Source of the DNA: Gonium pectorale
Lineage: Eukaryota > Chlorophyta > Chlorophyceae > Chlamydomonadales > Volvocaceae
DNA length: 64,000 nucleotides
NCBI GenBank assembly: GCA_001584585.1
Contig: LSYV01000006.1
Coordinates: 1,456,281-1,520,280 of the forward strand
Direction of reading: 5' to 3'
The notes under the pieces are model-generated. The model did not search any database. It had not been told where the DNA came from and was given only the letters and a program-made list of their open reading frames with translations. This document shows, piece by piece, positions 47,178-59,158 of the stretch. Each line of letters starts with the position of its first letter. Within the stretch, counting starts at the first letter, position 1. Made by a program: the position numbers and the translations under genes.

Positions 47178-49230
47178 CCCCCCAGTTGGGTAACCGAGTC
47201 GCGCCGCGGTGAAGCTGTGCAGTGGAGCAGGATGGGGCCCCCGAGCACGCTCTCTGCAAGCCAAGGGGTGCGCAACTCCCGCACGACGGAGGGGACGGAG
47301 TTGGACGGAGGCAGCGGCGGCACGGGGGGCCAGGCGAGGGAGGGCAGGAGCCGCTCTCGACTGTTGGCAAAGTATCTGGCCCCACACTCATGGCGTCGTG
47401 GAAATCTTGCATCTCGGCTGTCGCCCACACCATGTCCGCAAACCATGCATTTGCGAGCAGGATCCAACGGCGCAGCGAACTCTTGTCCGGCACATCAAAA
47501 GGGAAGGGTACAACTGCATAGCCTGGCGCGCCCATGGCGCCCTGGGGCAACGGTATCTAGCCGCTTCCTTAAGATCAAATTCACCGAACGGCTTTGCCAG
47601 TCCCTTGCAGGATCGGGGTGTTTAGGGACTAGGAAAGGGTTTTGTCATACAAGTGTGAATGTCTGCGGCAGCCAACTGGCTACAACCTAGGGGGTCAATC
47701 CCGTGTCTGTCGTCGGTACTGCACGACCGCGCTCCTGCCGCCGGCGTCGCTGTCAGGAGACGGCAGATGGCACGATTGGCACCGCGTAGGCTCCCCCTTT
47801 CCATGCAGCTTTCCGTCTTCAAAATCAGAGGAAAACTCCGGGCGAAACCGTGCCACCGTACCGCACACCCCGTCACACGAAAGACTCTGTCGGACACCCG
47901 TCTAGCGTGCGACATTTAACGTTTGATGGAGTGTGCGGTACAGATAAAGAGGCATGCCTGCAACATATGCCCATGGATTTATCCCGATGCCTGGGATTTT
48001 GTCCGCATCGCTTGACCCAATCCATTTGCGTCCGGCAGATCCAGGACGATCAAACCTTTACGAATACTGTTCCTAACACCGGACTCTGCGCGCATGCCGG
48101 TCAGTGCGCCGCAGGCCCTGACCACGAATCCTATGAGCCAGTCCATGTCCAGGGCCTTCCTTCCCAGAACAAAACCCCGTTACAAGGTCGCCCCCTCCTC
48201 CCGGTGCTGCGATGTGTATGGTGGGGTGCACAGTCCGGGTGCAAGCCTTGCGTGCACACTATTGCAATGGGTAGCGACCTGGGGGCCGGACTGGGGGCGC
48301 ACCGGCGCAGCAGCGTGCGCTTTGCAAGTTGTTGATTGCAAAACGACTGCCGCCGGGGGCTGTACACGCGCCTCACCCTTGCCGGTACACAGTTATGCCG
48401 GCGACCGCCCTACTCCCCAACGATGGCCATGCCACCGTCCCTGTGTGGTTCGCCCCCGGGTTAAGTACCCTTGCAAGCAGTACGGACACGCTTCACAGAA
48501 CGCAGACCCATACCCAAGAGCCCAAGAGCCCTCCCAACGCCCGAAGGCGGCCCACATCGCCCCGACGCGAAGGCTCGCGCGCCTTTCATTGCGCCGCCAC
48601 AACAGTCAAGATACATTGCTAAACAAGACTACTGCACGCATGTTGTGCTTGCGCTAGTTGAGGTCTCCCGTAACCCTGTCGACGAGACTAAGTCGCGAAG
48701 TGACCCATGGGTCACTGGCTCACTGCCCGCGTTCAACATCATGCTGTAGGCTGCCCGGCAGGTGACGCAATATGCCGCTTGCGGCTTATGCAGACCCAGC
48801 AGATCTCGCTTTTTGGAGCGCACCTTGGCCGCGTCCTAGGACGTGAGGGTCTGACACGTCATCCCTAGCTGCAGCTTACATCTCTACCTCGGCAAGCCGG
48901 CAAACCTGGCATGCCGACTTTGCGCGTGTAGTTTATCACCGCCGTCAACGCCCACGCGGTCAGCTTCGTGGTTTGACAGTCACAGCATGAATGGTCCAAG
49001 GTGGGTTGAGAGCCGTAGGTTTCCGAGCCGCCCCTGACAGACACGACGGCTCCCCGATAAAGCCCGCAGCGAGCACTAGACATCCCCAGCGCATTCGTAT
49101 CGATAGCCGCTCGGCCTTACATCTGCGCCTACATCCGTCCTCACCCCAGTAGCCGTCCAACTCCGGCTCCGCGCCCTTCAGCTCGCTCCCGCCGAGAGCA
49201 GTTTCCCGCTGCCCCCCGACGCCCGCAACA
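47178..49230 (+). other. 3' UTR and intergenic DNA before the LTP-like pair
   Basis: About 2 kb without a recognisable gene. Open frames on both strands (for example 47850-48335 + and 48094-48657 +) are shadow-like, with no domain, signal or repeat. The last roughly 150 bases, C-rich and free of long repeats, are the likely leader of the gene starting at 49231. Confidence 0.5.
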
Positions 49231-51358
49231 ATGTCTCCTCAGCGCCGTAGCCGCAGCGCCGCCCCCTGCCTGCTAGCAGCGCTGCTGCTGGTGTCGTCGG
49301 CGGCCCTCTGCTGCCGCGCCGAGGACCTCCTCGCGAGCGGCGCCCGGCGCGGCCTGCGCCAGGCGGCTCAGCGGGTAGCCGCCGCGGCGGCAGGCAGCCC
49401 AGCCATCCCCACGGCCTGCATCAACACCGGTCTCGACCTTCAGGTGTGGTGGCTGATGACTGCTGATGGGTACGGGGTCGGTGAGCCCCGCGCCTGCCCG
49501 AGACCCCGCTGTGTTCTTGGTATTCCGCCATCTCTCCCAGCCGTTTGCTCCACTTCTGCCCCCGGCCCTCCGCCCCCCACGGTGCCATTCCTCCCCGCCA
49601 CGGTGCTCCACCGTAATGTTACTGCCCCTCCTTTCCCCCGCTTCCCTTCCTCCCTGATTCCTTCGCCCAGTCGTCGTGCACCGCGGAGCTCGAGATTGGC
49701 TCCAAGGCCCTCGGCCTTGACCCCACCGCCGACGTCAGCCAGATCAAGGTACACGCGGCCGCAGGTTGCTTTACTCATTGTTTATTGTACACTGTTTGAG
49801 CACGCACTCGGGGCATACATAACACACCGGGGCGGGTCGGGGCCGCCGACAGCCCCGTAGACCCCCACAAGATCCCACCGTCGCAACCTCACCTGACTGC
49901 ATCGCGTGAAATGAAAGTTTGGGGGCTTGATGTGCCCCTTCATCTCCAATTTGGGACCCCGCGGGGATGCACTCCTCGCATCACACGCTCGCGCCTAGCT
50001 ACCACGCACTGATCCTATGTTCCTACCCAAGCATTCGACGTGCCAGGGCGCGGCGCGGTCCGTTGCATGCGCCTGCAAAGTTCAGTTGGTATGACAGCGA
50101 CCACGCCCGGCCGCTTGATCGTCCTGAATCAACCAATTAGCTGCCCAACCATTGCGCCGCCCACTCTCTCAGGTGGACATTGCGACCCTGCGCAACTACC
50201 TGAGCAAGGCCCCGCCGCCCTCCGCCGGCTGCTGCTCCGCCGCCAAGGCCTTCAACGACGCGGTGCGTTGCACAGCACAGCTGCCGACTTTTCGCAGACC
50301 TGCCGGGAACATAGCCGTGGTGAAGCAGCAGCCTTGCCGGAAGCGGCTCTGACTGTTGTGCTACATTTGTCACACAGCGGATGACGAACACCTGCGGTCC
50401 CTGCTCGCTTCGTGACGCATGGTGTCCGTGCTTGTGCGCCGTGCTGCATCGCAGTACTGCTCCTGCTCGCCTGCCGTACTGGATCTGGTCAAGTCCTTCA
50501 CCAACAACAACATTGACCAGTACCGCGAGGGTGAGTACGACCGTGGGGTCGGTACGGAACGGACCGATGCACAGCACCTTGGACGCATGCGGCCAAAGCG
50601 GTAGGGGTTCTTGATTGCTGAGTCCTGAGTGAGGCCCGGGCGCTGCATGGCTCCAAGTCCTTACACAATCGGCGCGCGCTTGGTGCTCCCTGCTTGCGGT
50701 GTGACGGCGCTCCTCTCTGGGTCCGCTATCCACCTGCTGCTTTGTGGGTAGGGGGGGGTACGAGCGATCAACCTAACCCCCCCTTCCCACAACGCTCGTG
50801 AGGTGGGGTGCAGGTTGGTTGCGCCTCCACTCAGCCAGCAGTAACAGCCATGCAAGCCGAAGACAGTCCGCCATTGAACATTGTCGTGCTACATTGCTGT
50901 ATATGCGTGTTCTGTGTGGGTGACAGCGTGCTGAACGCGTTTGCGCCATTGCACACGCTGGCCGTCGGTGTTTGCGCACAGTTTGCGAGGGCCACATTTG
51001 CCACCATGCAAATGTGGGAGGTCCACTACTGAAAGTCCGCTTGCAGACGTAAGAAACAACGGCACTGGGTTCACGCACACCAGCCGCTGGCGGCGACCCA
51101 GGCAACCGCGCGCCGCCCTTCCCGCCCGCCCGGCCCGCAGTCTGTATGTAGGACACACACCGGTAGGACACACACCGGTCGGGCACACACCGCTAAACTA
51201 TACAGGCGTACAAATGTAAATTACATGTCCCCGCCCGCCCGCCCGCCCGCCCGCTCCCCCCCCCCGCAGTCGCGCGCTACCTGGCAACCCGCTGCAAGGA
51301 GGTTGGCACACCCTTCACCGCCTACATCGACAACACCTGCCCCAAGAACAAACCCTAG
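49231..51358 (+). CDS. Secreted eight-cysteine protein, lipid-transfer-protein-like (copy 1)
   Basis: Exons: 49231-49443, 49671-49748, 50173-50262, 50455-50530, 51270-51358 (TAG). Phases agree and give 181 aa. The N-terminus (APCLLAALLLVSSAALCCRA) is a signal peptide, so the protein should be secreted or vacuolar. The mature part carries the pattern C-X10-C-X42-CC-X10-CXC-X29-C-X14-C, with fragments TACINTG, SSCTAEL, AGCCSAAKAFN, YCSCSPAVLDLVKSF, TRCKEVG and DNTCPKN. This cysteine order is the eight-cysteine motif of plant nonspecific lipid-transfer proteins, 2S albumins and hybrid proline-rich proteins, although the spacing before CC is longer than usual (about 9-19 residues in plants). Ligand binding is inferred from pattern only. 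A tandem paralogue lies 1.7 kb downstream. Confidence 0.8.
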
Positions 51359-52221
51359 CTTGACGGACGCCCTGCGGCCGGACCCGATCGGCATGGACTT
51401 GCTTCTTGGATTGCATGGATTGCATGGATTGCATGGCTGGGGCGCGCACAGCGCTGCACGGCAGGCGGTGTGGGGCCCACAGCGGACGACTTGATTGCCC
51501 GGTTTGGTTTGCCGACATGACCGCACCACTACTCCCTCCCTGATTGGATGACACTGTTGGTTGTTCGCCGCTGGAAATAACGGGCGGAGGCGCGCCGCTG
51601 GTAGGCGGGGGCTCGTGCACGCGCCTACCCAGCTGCTGCATACTTGGGAAGCAGTTGGGTAGCAGTTGGTAGGGCAAACGACTGTGGACGTCGTGGGGGC
51701 GAACGAGGGCGGGCAGCGGATGGGTGCAATGGGTGCAATGCGGAAGCTGTTGCGCCTTCCTGTCCCAAGTTAGGGAGGCTGGCAGGCTGCTGCTGATAGA
51801 TCTGGCGGCCCCACGACCCCTCGTTGTGATGACTTGCGTCATTGGCCTCATTGGCATTCAAGACTAGGGACTGCAGCTGCGCTGCATAGATAGGCAGGTG
51901 ACGGCGGTTGGCGGTTAGATGGTTGCACGTGGTTGATGGCTCATGAGCAACGTCGGTTCCGTCGCGCAATGTATGGGTTGTTTGGACGGCGCTTCGCAGC
52001 GCTGTTGTGTACCCATGACCCCGGGGACTGTAGCTGAATGCGTGAAAGGCGGATTGATGGGTGGACGGCTGCATGTGGACTTGCCTCGTGCGATGTCACG
52101 GATGTCATGTGCGTGGTCTTGTCACCCTGGCAGCTGAGGCACAGCTTGTGTCACGCCCACAGGTTGCATGCACCCGGGACCACCGGAGGGCGAGTGGGCG
52201 GCGGCCCGGGCCCGAGCCCGG

Positions 52222-52222
<1 letters not shown>

Positions 52223-52263
<41 letters not shown>
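52223..52263. repeat. (CCTGTG)n hexamer repeat
   Basis: Six to seven CCTGTG units lie between the two LTP-like genes, just upstream of a TGTAA signal and therefore probably in the 3' UTR of copy 1. Confidence 0.85.
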
Positions 52264-52326
52264 ACCAGTCGTATGGACTAGGTAGCATGGGGAGCGAGCG
52301 CTGGCTTCGAATTGAGCGTGCTGTCG

Positions 52327-52331
52327 TGTAA
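52327..52331 (+). promoter_or_regulatory. Candidate polyadenylation signal UGUAA of LTP-like copy 1
   Basis: TGTAA about 970 bases after the stop codon, a usual 3'-UTR length for this group. A second TGTAA lies about 300 bases further on. Confidence 0.45.
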
Positions 52332-53035
52332 CGCTCTGCTCGCGTGCCACGAGTCCCCTTCCATCCGTTCGGCACAAGCTCACAGTTGCGTCGCCTCATC
52401 CCAATCACCGCCCTCGCGCAACACATGAAATGCATGTCAAGGTGACCCGTTGCCTAGGCGTGTACAGCAGTGCTGCGCGATTTCCCCAGCGCGGCAGGGT
52501 GCCGCTGCCGTTCACCCGACCCGTGGGTCGCTCCATCAATGATATCCCGCTGCGCCCTTCTCTGACCCCGCATCTCATGCATCACCTCCAAATTGCACAC
52601 GCAGCGTTGGACATTATGGGCCGTTCTTTGTAAGGACCAGGAGCAAGCGGCTGGCTTCATACACCAGGTGCACCACGCACATGCGTCAAAGTGAGGCACA
52701 CACACCGCGGCTGGGCTGTCCCGGGCCAACCGCAGGCCGCCACAAGCCGGCACGCGTCGGGCCCCGGCGTCGGGTCCTGGTTGCCGGACAGTTGCCGGCA
52801 GCTGGTTCCGGACAGGTCGGCGGTTGATTGATGCCTGTCCATGGCCTGTCGGCCTTCGCGGCCCTCACGCCCCTGTAACGACGCAATAACTGCCCTGTCA
52901 GCCGCGTTTCGCCCCCCACCTGATACTCACCCATCAGTCCCCTCGCCCCGGTTCGCCCTCGCCGCCCCCTCTGAACCGAGCCCCCGCCATCGCTGCCATC
53001 TATCCCGACCCAACCCGACCCGACCCGGCCCGGCC

Positions 53036-54522
53036 ATGCCGTCATCCAGCGGGCCCCGTGCGCTGCGCCGCACGGCTGCATCCGCGGCCAGCGGGGGCGC
53101 GGCCCAGGGCGCCGCCGCCGCCGCGCAGCGCGCCCTCACCTCTTTCGCGGCGCTCGCGCTGGTTGCGCTGGCCGCCTGCGCCGCAGCGCAGGGACAGCGG
53201 TGGCGGCGAGCTGGCGGCGGCAGCGGTACCGCCGACAGCCCCGCCATCCCGGCGCCCTGCATCGAGGCGGGCCTGAACCTGCAGGTTGGCTGCGTCACTC
53301 CGCAGGGTCTGGGATACTGCGGATTGCGGAACACGGCGTTGGCCCGTACGTGGGCTGGTGGGCAATTAGGCGAGGGGCCACTGACCTGCAGCGGCAGCGT
53401 AAAGCTCTCATAACCCAAGTACCCAACCCGCCCAACACGATCGGAACCCGCCTTGACCCATGTATGCCCACCCGACCCGACCCCACCTGACGCGACCCGC
53501 TGCCGCAGTCTCTCTGCAGCGAGGAGCTGGACATGGGCATGGCGGCGTTCGGCGTGGACCCCGCCTACGCCGCCACCATGGGCCGCGGGTCGGGCAGCAC
53601 GGTGCGTGCCAGCGGGGCAGAGGTGGCGGGTGGGGGGCCGCGGGTGGGGGCGCGCGGCGGGGGCGGCGCGGGCGGGGGCAGCGGGGGGAGCTTCGCGGGC
53701 AGAGCGGGGCCGGCAAGTGTGGGGGCGGGTCGGGGCAGGGAACGACACCCGCACTCACACGGGCGGCTGTGCGACCGTAGGGGTGGGTGCGGCGTGAGCG
53801 GCCGCGTTACTACTCGCGTGAGAGGAGCTTATAGGCCACCTTTGAGGCGGTTTGGGGGGCGGGCGGGGGAGAGAGGTACGGATCCCCAGATGCACACCGC
53901 GGGTGTTGGCATAGCGCCGGACAGCTGCATTTGCCTGCCACCCCGCCCAGCCAAGCGTTGCATGCACGGCGCATGTGCGTTTGTACCGCCGTGCAGATCG
54001 ACAGCGCGCAGCTGAAGAAGTTCCTGGACGAGGCCCCGCCGCCCACCGCGCGCTGCTGCGAAGCCGTGGAGGCGTTCAACAACAAGTACTGTTCCTGCTC
54101 GCCCGCCGTACTGGACCTGGTCAAATCTTTTACCAATGACGACATCAACCAGTACCGCATGAGTGAGTGACGCACAGCTGCTTGGCGTATTGGGCGAGGC
54201 GGTGAGGCTCGTGGGGTTGCGGTTCAAGGCAGGCCTGTGCGATGTGAGGCGACGGGCATTGCTGCCCGCAAGACGTCCACGCCGCACCCACCACGAGCTG
54301 GAACAGGTCCAGCTTAAAGGTAGCTAGCACGAGCGCGTGTGTTTTGCGGGCATCCCATTTGCTGTTGACTTGCTGCCCAATCAATACAATACCACCATGT
54401 CTCCATGCCTTCCGCCCCCCACCTGCCCTCCCGCAGTTTCCAAGTACTTCCAGAACAGCTGCAAGAAGGTGGGCAAGTCCTACACCCTGTACCTGGACGA
54501 CACGTGCCCCAAGGCCAAGTGA
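53036..54522 (+). CDS. Secreted eight-cysteine protein, lipid-transfer-protein-like (copy 2)
   Basis: Exons: 53036-53284, 53509-53601, 53997-54162, 54437-54522 (TGA). Phases agree and give 197 aa. A signal-like stretch (LTSFAALALVALAACAAA) follows a 35-residue Ala/Arg/Ser-rich lead. The mature part has C-X10-C-X47-CC-X10-CXC-X29-C-X14-C, nearly the same spacing as the upstream copy, with shared blocks SPAIP.PCI..GL.LQ, DEAPPP.A.CC, CSCSPAVLDLVKSFTN and DDTCPK. Exon 3 here spans what are exons 3 and 4 in copy 1, so one intron was lost here or gained there. Residues between the second Cys and CC are the least conserved. Tandem duplication is clear. A lipid- or hydrophobe-binding role is inference from the cysteine pattern. 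Confidence 0.8.
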
Positions 54523-55559
54523 GCCGCCGCCCTAACCTGCCCACGGTGCGGAGCGACACACGGCACCGCACGGTTGATCGCCTGCCGAGCCAGGGCAAGG
54601 GGAGGGCGGGGCGGATGCGATGGGTGGGTGGGTGGACGCGCGTCCGCAAGGTCCGCACTTTCGTGAAGCTAAGCCAGGTCGGACTGCAGCGGTGAGGAGG
54701 GCCACATCAGGATTGTCCGGGTGCATGCCGGGCAGCGCGGCGAGGAAGGCTATGCGACACCAGGCAGCCCGGCTGGACGATGCGTGGCCGTGGGCGGGTG
54801 AGGCCTACGATGTGCCGCGCGAGGAGCGGGGGCGCCGCCGCCGTGTGCTCTGGGCGGCTGGGCGGCTGGAGCGGCATGCGACGGGCTCTGAATGGTGGCG
54901 AAACAGTGATAAAACATGCAGCGGTGGAAGGAGGGCATGTACGGCACGTACGGCATGTACGACCCGACAGGCAGTGGGGTTCGCGGTGGGCCATGACGCC
55001 GTCCCATGAGTTTTTGTGTGTGGAAAGGTTACAGGATGGGGTGGCCGTGGGGCGAGCGTGGGTCGCTACCGGTGTCGGTGTGAGCAAGTGTACGGGTGTG
55101 CACTTCGCCTTCTTGTGTTACGGACTGCTTTCAAGAACTCGGGCCGATGGCCCTGTACCCCTACTTGTGCCCTATGGGTATGTCTGACGCCCTCCAAGGC
55201 GCACGTACGTGTTCGCCACCCCGCACAGCAAATCGCGGCGAATCCCTCCCCACTGCTACTTGGTGGGGGGTGGGGGTGGGCGTGTCGTTGCCGTACCATC
55301 ATACCTAAGCGTCAGCAGCAAATCGGGTGAGTATGCCTGTCTCCTCCATTTACACTATTTATGCCCTGATAATCTGCAATAACGTAATACACACCCGAAC
55401 CTGCGAACCGAGATGAGGCGCGAGAGCCAGTAGCTGCTAGAACGCTTTAATGACTACTTAACATTAGCCATTGATAACCACTTAGCGCGAGCCCTATTGC
55501 GCAACTCGACGGGACCACAAAGCTTCGCAAAGGAAGGTTAACAGTCCAGTCTAGCAACC
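54523..55559 (+). other. 3' UTR of LTP-like copy 2 and promoter of the PH gene
   Basis: No gene recognised. Clusters of GTAC-containing words lie near 54938-54961. The last 250 bases are AT-richer and lead into the start codon context GCAACCATG of the next gene. Confidence 0.5.
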
Positions 55560-58500
55560 ATGTCTGCAATCATAGCGCATGGGTACCTGCTCAAGAAGAA
55601 AAAGGACGACAAGCGGAGCTTCCTGGTGAGCGCCCCGCGCCGCTCGCGTTTCTCAGGTTTGCGGACCCAACTGGAGTCTGCTTTCTTTCTGCTTGCAGAC
55701 GAGTAAATATCAGCGTAGATACTTCGAGCTCACTGCGGATACTTTAGCCTATGCCAAAGACCCACGAGAGTTGAAGGATGGGGGTGGCAACATTGAGGTA
55801 TTCGCGATCCACGAGCTTAAATACATCAAGAAGAATGAAGATTGCAAGCTGGAGGTGGGCCGTGGGGGGCCGTGGCGACAATGCCCGGTGCTACGTGTTT
55901 GGGACGCGTGCCACCTCGCCATTCACGGCAACAGCTTCACGGCAACAGCGGCGCGTACAGGTGGTGCTCATACCAGCACAGGACACCCACCCCGGGCACG
56001 ACGGGTTGCGGCGAAGGGTATAAGATACCCCCTTCGGTGACGCGCAACCCTGAGCCGGACCGTGCTCCCGCGCATCGCCCCGTGCATGCCATCGGCCAAA
56101 CCCAATCCTCGCAGATGAAATTCCCCGAGCGCGTGCTTCGGGTAAAAGCGGAAAACAAGAGCGACCATGACAAGTGGTACGACGCCATTAAGGACGCGCG
56201 GCAGAAGAAGCTCGACGGCAACAGCACGCCGCAGGCGAAGCAGCTCGAGAACCTCAAGGTGGGGCAGAAGGGCTCGGGCAGGAGCTGCGTGCAGACTTTG
56301 ATTCGGCTTTGCTTCTCGGTGTATGCGTGCCCAGGCTCTCTATCGCCCCGAGAGCTCAGGTCGGTGCAAGAGGCTGGACACGAAACCGATGGCCAGCTAC
56401 CCTGTTGGGCAGCGAGCGCAGATCTGTGACAGGGCAGGCTCCTGGCCCCTGCAGAAGGGCCACCGGGTTGGGCACACCGGGACCGCATTCTCCCACATTG
56501 CACAACAGCACCTATCTTCTACGATGCTGTCGCATGAGCCCGTCGTGCTTTCCTCCTGATGCTCCATGCTGGCACGGCCCGGCACCCCCACCCTGTGCCA
56601 AACGCCCGTTCTTCCACAAGAAGCCCTTCCCCCGACCGCCCCATCCTCGCTCTCGCCTCTGCCCCTCTCCACAGGAGTCCACAAAGCAGTCGATCCTGAC
56701 GGCGCTGGAGGAGGACAGCGACGACGACGGACCGCCGGTGGGCGCCGGCGGCGGCGGCGCTGCCGGCGGCGGCGCCGGCCGGATGGCCCCTCCTACGGCC
56801 ACCCCGATCAAGCGGCCGCTGGACCTGGTGGTGCCCCTGTCGCCCCAGCACCACAGCCCCACGCCCGCCAAGCAGGGACCGCCCTCGCCTAGGTGGGCAG
56901 GCAGGAAGGATGAGGGAGGGAGGGGAAGGGGGCTGCGGAGGGGGCCCGCCCTGGAGGTTGGTTGGGGAGGGAGGGCGCAAGGCGGCGGTGGCAGCGGGGC
57001 GGTGACGGGCGGCTGGGGGACAGAATCGGGTTGTGGGAGCGTGAGGCGGGCGGTGAGCGTCTTCCTCGACCCTGGTGCCTCGGCAGGTCCCTGCTGGCGA
57101 ACCCCAACATGGGCAAAATGATAATCGCCACACCCGCGCGCCGCCAAGAGGAGGAGGAGGAAGAGGAGGAGGAGCCCCAGAGCCGCCAGCCCGCCAAGCC
57201 GCGCAGCCGGTGGCAGGACGAAGGTGCGGCCTAGGGCGGGCTGGGCCGCGCATCTGCACGCTGACTCGCCACGGAGGCTCGTGGGTGGGTGCCTGGGCCC
57301 ATTCAGCCCAGGGTTCACTCGTCTCGAGCGAGGTCTCAGCGGCAAGCGCCCGACCACACTGCATAGTTATAGAGTGTGCCCAGGACCGAGGGGCGCAAGC
57401 GTTGAGTAGCAGCTAGGGAAGGCACTCCCAAGAGGGGTTCCGGCAAGTCCTGCCCCAGAGTTTGAGTTGGAACGGGGCCGGCCGTCGGGACTGCCCGGCG
57501 CCGTACGCCACGCATGCGTGCTTTCTAAGCGTGCGCTCCGCGTCGCCTTGCCGCCCACGCGTGTGCCCCAACAAACACGTCGTGCTCCCCTCCCTCTCCC
57601 CGGCCCAGAGGACGAGGACGAGGCCGAGCAGCAGGCCGCCGTCGCAGCCTCCTCCCGGCCGGGGACCACCGGCTCCAATGCCTCCAACGCCAGCGGATCT
57701 GCATCCGCCTCAGCCTCAACCCGGCCAGGAGCGCCGCCGCCACCGCAACGCGGGCCCAGCCCGCGACTGAAGTTAGAGGAGGCAGCCACTGGCAAGGGCC
57801 ACGGTGCCGCTGCTGCCGCCGCCTCAGCAGCTGCAGCGTCAGGGGCGCACCACGACGGCGCTGACGGCAGCCGCGGCGGCGGCGGAGCCGCCCCCCGGGG
57901 TGAACGGCTGCAGCTAGCAGAGAACGGCCGACCACCTGCGGGACCGAAAGCGGCTGCGGCGCTTCGCTCCGGCGGCTCCAGCGGCCCCGGAACCAAGCTG
58001 TCCCTCGGCGGCCCTCAGCCGGCGGCGGCGCCGGCCGCGGCGGGCCGCGGCAGCCGGCCGGGCAGCGCCGCCGACAGCGAGCCTGGCCGTGCGACACAGG
58101 GGTCAGACCGACCCACCGCCGCCACCGAGGGCAAGCCGGAGGAGTGGGAGGACGACGATTGGGACAGCAGCGACGACGAGGAGGGGGAGGCGCAGAAGGC
58201 GCCGGACGCAGCTGGCCGCAGCAGCTCTGGAGGGCAGGGGCGCCGGGTTCAGCAGCAGAGCTCAGGCAACAGCGCCGCTCGGCCCGGAAGCGGTCGGCCG
58301 TCGACTGACGGCCCAGCTCCGGCTCCGGCGGCGTTGGCTCCCGCGCGGCGGCAGTCCGGGGACCAGCGGCCTGCGGCCCAGCCGCCGTCTCGCGCGGGCA
58401 GCGGCCGCGGTGCTGACGTTGTGCCGGCGCCCCATCCCGCTCCCTCGACGGCGGGTGCGCGGGGTAAGGCGGCGCCGCCGCCGCCACCGCCGCAAGAGGA

Positions 58501-59158
58501 GGACGATGAGGAGGACGCGGCGCCGGAAGCTGCCCTGGTGAAGCACGCCGCGGGCACGGACCACCTAGAGGACAACTGGGATTCAGACGACGATGACGGG
58601 GATAAGGAACAGGAGGAGGCCAAGCCCCCGCCACGGCCTCAGAAGACGGCACCAGCAGCGCCAGCGCCTTCCGCACAGCGGCGGATACCCGCGGCTCCGC
58701 AAGCCCCAGCGGCGGCACCGCAGCGGAAGATCCCCGGCCCGCCGCCGGCCACCGCTTCGCCGGCAGCGGCGGCCCGGCCGCCCGCTGCGCCGCGAGCTCC
58801 AGCTCCGCAGGCTGCCAAGGCGCCGGTTGCGCCGCCCTCGCAGCCGAGCCGATCCGCGGCGGCGCCGCCACCGAGGGCGGGCAGCGCGGCGCCGGCGAAC
58901 GGTGTCGCCGGCGGGCGTCCCGGGTCAGCTCGCGCCAACGGCGTCGGGGCCACCGCGCCGCCGGCCGCTAAGGAGAAGCTGGCGCTGCAGGGCGGCGCGG
59001 CTGGCGGGCGGCAAGCACAGCCTCAGCTGGCGCCGCCGCAGCGGAAGAAACAAGAGTCCGAGGAGCCGGAGTTCAAGTCAAATGTCGTACATGATCCGGC
59101 TGCCCGGCCCGACGACGGGAACTGGGTGGAGGAGGACTGGGACGACGACGATGACTGA
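55560..59158 (+). CDS. PH-domain protein with long disordered tail and acidic tryptophan motifs
   Basis: Exons: 55560-55625, 55699-55854, 56115-56258, 56675-56892, 57087-57223, 57609-59158 (TGA). Phases agree and give 756 aa. Residues 5 to about 110 form a pleckstrin-homology domain: HGYLLKKKKDDKRSF, YQRRYFELTADTLAYAKDP, then the C-terminal helix SDHDKWYDAIKDARQ with the invariant Trp95. The Lys/Arg-rich first strands could bind phosphoinositides, so a peripheral membrane role is likely. The remaining roughly 640 residues are low complexity (Ala, Pro, Gly, Ser, Glu) and look disordered. Three spaced acidic Trp motifs stand out: EEWEDDDWDSSDDEE (Trp420), EDNWDSDDDD (Trp564) and the extreme C-terminus NWVEEDWDDDDD (Trp746, Trp751). 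Basic-proline stretches alternate with them. Such motifs act as coat- or adaptor-binding peptides in other trafficking proteins; that link is inference. Confidence 0.85.

Larger units (their letters stand above)
51359..53035 (+). other. 3' UTR of LTP-like copy 1 and promoter of copy 2
   Basis: This stretch contains a 10-base repeat (GGATTGCATG, about three copies, 51408-51437), a CCTGTG hexamer array and two TGTAA signals at 52327-52331 and 52629-52633, either of which could end copy 1. No other gene was recognised. Confidence 0.5.

Noticed and set aside
57525..58871. 448-aa minus-strand open frame
   Set aside because: Arg/Pro-rich antisense shadow of the disordered tail of the PH-domain protein.
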